NCBI RefSeq assembly: GCF_900167455.1
Contig: NZ_FUWJ01000004.1
Coordinates: forward strand, 186,001-250,000
From: Enhydrobacter aerosaccus
Lineage (GTDB): Bacteria > Pseudomonadota > Alphaproteobacteria > Reyranellales > Reyranellaceae
Direction: 5' to 3'
Length of the DNA: 64,000 nt
Shown here one piece after another: positions 61,055-64,000 of the stretch; position 1 is the first letter of the stretch, and each line of letters starts with the position of its first letter. The translations under genes and the position numbers were made by a program. The notes beneath the pieces are model-generated. The model was not told where the DNA came from. It saw nothing but the letters and a program-made list of their open reading frames with translations, and ran no database searches.

Positions 61055-62257
61055 TCAGTCCGGCTCGATCAGCGCGCCGGCCGCTTTCAAAGCGTCGATC
61101 TCGGTAGCGTCGACGCCAGCCTCGGCGAGCACGCTGCGCGAATCGGCACCCATCAATGGCGCCATGGTTCGGATGGTGGGAGGCGTCCGGCTCATGCGCA
61201 TCGGCGGCTCGACCATCATGATCTCGCCCTCGCTCGGGTGGGGGTATTTCCTGAAGAGCTGGCGCCAGACGAGGTGCGGGTCCTCGAACAGGTCTGCGGG
61301 TTTCGACACCGGCGCGTTGGGTATTTGAGCCTTGTCGAGCAGGCTTACCCATTCGGCCGTGGTCCTGGTCGGGGCAAGGGCGTCGACCATGGCATACATC
61401 TCGTTGATATGCATGGAGCGCGCGTTGAGTGTGGAATACCTCGGGTCCTTCAAGACCTCGGGGCGTCCGACCAACTCGAAGAAATTGCGCCAATGCTTGT
61501 CATTGTAGGGCAGGATCGCCATCCAGCCGTCCAGCGTGCGGTAGGGTTTCCGGGTGCGGGCCAGCAGGCGCGTGTAACCGACATCGCCTTCGTCGCTGAC
61601 GGTCCGGTCCCATAGATGCTCGACCATCAGCCAGGCGGCCATGGTCTCGAACATGGGCACCTCGACGAACTGGCCCTCGCCAGTGCGCTGCTTGTGCATC
61701 AGGGCTGAAAGGGTGGAGAAGGCGAAAGTCAGCCCTACCGTCTTGTCGGCGAGGATGGTCGGCGGATAGCGCGGAACGTCGTCGCCCGCCGCACGCCCCA
61801 TCAGATCGGCGATGCCGAAGCGGGCCTGGATGGCGTCATCGTAGGCTGGAAGCTTTCCATAGGGACCGTCGGCTGAATAGCCATACGCTCCGACATAGAC
61901 GATGTCCGGCTTGATCTTGCGGATGTCGTCGTAGCCCAGTCCCAAACCCTCGATCGCCTGTGGCCTGAGCGCATGCACAAATGCATCGGCCGTCTTAACG
62001 ACTTCCAGCAAAGCCTTTCGTGCCCGAGGATTCTTGAGATCCAGGCAAAGCGATCGCTTGTTGCGGTTCACGTACAGATAGGTCGGCCCCATGCCGGCTG
62101 TCCGGGCCGGCTTGCCGATGTGCCGCACGGCATCGCCTTCCGGTGCCTCGACCTTGATGACATCGGCGCCCTGGTCCGCCAGCAGCATGGTGCCATAAGG
62201 GCCGAGGATGATGTTGGTGAGATCGACGATGCGAATACCACTCAGGGCACCGGCCAT
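61055..62257 (-). CDS. CaiB/BaiF family class III CoA transferase
   Basis: This 400-residue protein has GALSGIRIVDLTNIILGPYGTMLLADQGADVIKVEAPEGD at the start, RNKRSLCLDLKNPRAR, LGYDDIRKIKPDIVYVGAYGYSADGPY and ADKTVGLTFAFSTLSALMHKQRTGEGQFVEVPM. It transfers CoA between acids through an aspartyl-CoA intermediate. ATG 62257 has GAGGAAG ten bases upstream. The gene is divergent from the MarR gene (307 bp). Confidence 0.9.
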   Translation of the reverse strand: MAGALSGIRIVDLTNIILGPYGTMLLADQGADVIKVEAPEGDAVRHIGKPARTAGMGPTYLYVNRNKRSLCLDLKNPRARKALLEVVKTADAFVHALRPQAIEGLGLGYDDIRKIKPDIVYVGAYGYSADGPYGKLPAYDDAIQARFGIADLMGRAAGDDVPRYPPTILADKTVGLTFAFSTLSALMHKQRTGEGQFVEVPMFETMAAWLMVEHLWDRTVSDEGDVGYTRLLARTRKPYRTLDGWMAILPYNDKHWRNFFELVGRPEVLKDPRYSTLNARSMHINEMYAMVDALAPTRTTAEWVSLLDKAQIPNAPVSKPADLFEDPHLVWRQLFRKYPHPSEGEIMMVEPPMRMSRTPPTIRTMAPLMGADSRSVLAEAGVDATEIDALKAAGALIEPD

Positions 62258-62564
62258 GATGCTGTCTTCCTCGTGACTGTCCAAAACGGCGGCAACACTG
62301 CCACTGCGTACGGCAGGCGTCATTGGTTCTGACTGATGACATTCGCTGGTCGAGCCGACGCATATCCATGACAGGCTTTTCCGCGGGAGCGCGTCGCGTT
62401 GGCAGACCCGCACTGCATCGGTTGCGACTTGGCACGCATCTCGCGCACGGCTGATTGGCGGATTCATCGTCGATGTCACATGTTGTCGATGTCAGCGGGC
62501 AATGTGACCGTTGTGCGCGGCGCGCAGTCGGTGTAGCGAAGAAAGGGGCGGAGAGGCGGGGGCG
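62258..62564. other. Divergent promoter region, 307 bp
   Basis: Between the CoA transferase and MarR genes. It contains the repeat cluster at 62469-62508, but no identifiable gene. Confidence 0.55.
62469..62508. promoter_or_regulatory. Repeat cluster, possible MarR operator
   Basis: A 10-bp direct repeat GTCGATGTCA (62469-62478, 62485-62494) and a 7-bp inverted repeat GTCACAT (62475-62481)/ATGTGAC (62502-62508) lie 57-96 bp before the MarR gene, a usual place for an autoregulatory operator. Confidence 0.4.
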
Positions 62565-63032
62565 ATGCGCAACGTCGCAAAGAAGCAGCAAGAACCAAAG
62601 GCGGCGGCAGGTCCGTCGCGGCCATACCGCATCGAAGAGCAAATCGGCTATCTGTTGCGTCGCGCCCATCAGCGCGCGAGTGCGATCTTCCAGATCAGCA
62701 TCGGTGATCCCAACATCACCCCGACGCAGTATTCGAGCATGGTGAAGCTCAACGAGTACCGGGAGTTGTCACAGAATTTGCTCGGCCGTCTTGTCGGCAT
62801 GGACAAGGCCACGATGCAGGGCGTGGTGCGTCGATTGAAGGAGCGCGGCCTGGTCGACTCGCGTCCTGATCCCGGCGATGCGCGACGTACCTTGCTCAGC
62901 CTGACGACCGAGGGGCAGCGCATCGTCAACAAGCTGCTGGTCAATGGCCCGGCGGTCACCCGCGAGACGCTGAAGCCGTTGAATGGCGCTGAACAGCGGC
63001 AGCTGCTCGAACTCCTGTCCCGGATCATCTGA
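62565..63032 (+). CDS. MarR family transcriptional regulator
   Basis: This 155-residue protein has an N-terminal helix, then a winged HTH with LLGRLVGMDKATMQGVVRRLKERGLVDSRPDPGDARRTLLSLT, the MarR wing. It probably regulates the divergent CoA transferase or the molybdoenzyme genes just downstream and releases DNA on binding an aromatic ligand. ATG 62565 follows GGCGGGGGC. Confidence 0.88.
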   Translation: MRNVAKKQQEPKAAAGPSRPYRIEEQIGYLLRRAHQRASAIFQISIGDPNITPTQYSSMVKLNEYRELSQNLLGRLVGMDKATMQGVVRRLKERGLVDSRPDPGDARRTLLSLTTEGQRIVNKLLVNGPAVTRETLKPLNGAEQRQLLELLSRII

Positions 63033-63113
63033 AGCGCGCTGCCGGCGTGAGCCCGAGGCGCGTCATCGCGCTGTAGATAACAGTCGTCGTTGACTCGTCA
63101 CAATCCCGCCGTC

Positions 63114-63133
63114 ATCGTACGTACACGAACGAT
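63114..63133 (+). promoter_or_regulatory. Palindromic site abutting the FAD-subunit start
   Basis: ATCGT (63114-63118) and ACGAT (63129-63133) flank CGTACGTACACGA. A TTGACT -35-like element is at 63090-63095, so the palindrome would overlap the -10. This could be a MarR or other operator; weak evidence. Confidence 0.3.
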
Positions 63134-63964
63134 ATGGGCGATTACCTTCGACCTGCTCGCCTGGATGAGGCACTGGAGGCCCTGGCACGGCCGTTTACGG
63201 TGCTGGCCGGAGGAACGGACTTCTACCCTTCGCGCGTCGGTCGCGCGATCGACGAAGACATTCTCGACATCAGCAATATTGGCGCCTTGCGCGGCATTTC
63301 CCGCAGCGGTGCCGGGTGGCGCCTGGGCGCGACCACGACCTGGAGCGACTTGCTGGCGGCCGAATTGCCGCCGCTGTTCGATGGCGTGAAGCAGGCGGCG
63401 CGCGAAGTCGGCGGTCGCCAGATCCAGAATGCGGGCACCCTTGCCGGGAATCTGTGCAACGCCTCGCCGGCTGCGGATGGCGTTCCGCCTCTGCTCGCGC
63501 TCGATGCCGAGGTCGAACTGGCGAGCCGACAGGGGACGCGCCGGCTGGCCCTTTCACAGTTCATCCAGGGGAATCGTCGGACCGAGCGCAGGCCGGACGA
63601 ACTCCTGGTCGCAATCCACGTTCCGGAGATGCGGCAAGAAGCGCGCAGCCGCTTCCTGAAGCTCGGCGCGCGCCGCTATCTCGTGATCTCTATCGTCATG
63701 GCCGCGGCCACGGTCGAGGTTGTCGATGGGTGCGTCGGCACGGCACGCATTGCCGTTGGCGCGTGCTCGACCGCGGCACGGCGTTTGCCCTTGCTCGAGG
63801 CAGCGCTTGTCGGCACCCCTCTCGATTCGGGGCTCACGGATCGGCTCGATCCTGCCCATCTCGCGCCGCTTGCGCCGATCGACGATGTGCGCGCCAGCGC
63901 CGATTATCGGCGCGAAGCCGCCTTTGCCGTACTCCGTCGTCTGCTTGCCGAGGTCGCCGCTTGA
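63134..63964 (+). CDS. Xanthine dehydrogenase family, FAD-binding subunit
   Basis: This 276-residue protein has the FAD-binding pattern FTVLAGGTDFYPSRVG, LRLGATTTWSDL, GGRQIQNAGTLAGNLCNASPAADGVPPLLALDAEVEL and VFLKLGARRYLVISIV-like segments (RFLKLGARRYLVIS). It is the middle flavin subunit of a molybdenum hydroxylase. Its stop overlaps the next gene, the iron-sulfur subunit, by four bases. Confidence 0.9.
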   Translation: MGDYLRPARLDEALEALARPFTVLAGGTDFYPSRVGRAIDEDILDISNIGALRGISRSGAGWRLGATTTWSDLLAAELPPLFDGVKQAAREVGGRQIQNAGTLAGNLCNASPAADGVPPLLALDAEVELASRQGTRRLALSQFIQGNRRTERRPDELLVAIHVPEMRQEARSRFLKLGARRYLVISIVMAAATVEVVDGCVGTARIAVGACSTAARRLPLLEAALVGTPLDSGLTDRLDPAHLAPLAPIDDVRASADYRREAAFAVLRRLLAEVAA

Positions 63965-64000
63965 AGATCGGTTTCAGTCTGAATGGTTCCCGCGTCGAAT
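63961..64000 (+). CDS. Xanthine dehydrogenase family [2Fe-2S] subunit, N-terminus (partial)
   Basis: The reading frame starts with TTG overlapping the FAD-subunit stop (TTGA) and reads (M)KIGFSLNGSRVE before the window ends. This resembles the first beta strand of the small ferredoxin-like subunit. The rest lies outside. Confidence 0.65.
   Translation, partial: MKIGFSLNGSRVE

Overview
The window looks like a chromosomal segment of a high-GC alphaproteobacterium. The best evidence is the block at 54.6-60 kb: tRNA-Ala(GGC), a TIGR02300/FYDLN-acid protein, then aroA-cmk-rpsA-ihfB-lapA in the order typical of Alphaproteobacteria. NsrR-type and FNR/FixK-type regulation also fit. The genus cannot be read from the sequence; a Rhodospirillales- or Reyranella-like soil or water bacterium is only a guess. 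I see no rRNA, IS element, integrase, phage gene or CRISPR array.

Layout. (1) 1-7.4 kb: the 3' end of a ThDP-dependent decarboxylase, then a minus-strand set of a small transglutaminase, a circularly permuted ATP-grasp/alpha-E fusion and a 1120-residue transglutaminase-DUF2126 protein. This is the poorly understood amidoligase/transglutaminase type of locus. (2) 7.4-21.4 kb: metabolic genes (SDR, Zn-alcohol dehydrogenase, extradiol dioxygenase, MFS transporter, nitroreductase, FAH-family hydrolase, Asp/Glu racemase family, methyladenine glycosylase, alpha/beta hydrolase, arylsulfatase), a small K+ channel, small exported proteins, and a nitrosative-stress module (NsrR, group III truncated haemoglobin, RIC/YtfE repair protein) with two NsrR-like operators. 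(3) 21.6-54.5 kb: a dense stress and low-oxygen island. It has a cupin, DUF4142 protein, Ku, inorganic pyrophosphatase, cysteine hydrolase, hemerythrin-like protein, exported unknowns, Hsp20, P3A-type ATPase, GH1 glucosidase, glucokinase, an FNR/FixK-like regulator, CBS-BON protein, alcohol dehydrogenase, universal stress proteins, Pta-AckA-phosphoketolase, HlyD-RbbA-YhhJ transporter, PHA synthase, FtsH and a second Cys-nucleophile hydrolase. (4) 54.6-64 kb: housekeeping block, then ornithine cyclodeaminase family, class III CoA transferase, MarR regulator and the first genes of a xanthine-dehydrogenase-family molybdoenzyme.

The strongest unifying signal is eleven FNR/FixK-type boxes (TTGAY-N4-RTCAA and close variants), at 10425, 25716, 26773, 26833, 27681, 30787, 37843, 42477, 42580, 47639 and 53930. 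Each lies in front of a gene or operon. The regulator at 34445-35149 carries the E..SR recognition-helix signature that reads such boxes but lacks FNR's N-terminal cysteine cluster, so it is FixK/Dnr-like. I infer that the island is one regulon for oxygen limitation: sugar entry (GH1, glucokinase), acetyl-phosphate and ATP production (phosphoketolase, Pta, AckA), redox disposal (ADH, PHA synthesis), proton pumping and protein quality control (Hsp20, FtsH, USPs). Two paralogous 99-103-residue membrane proteins with a conserved upstream element stand at the two ends of this island.
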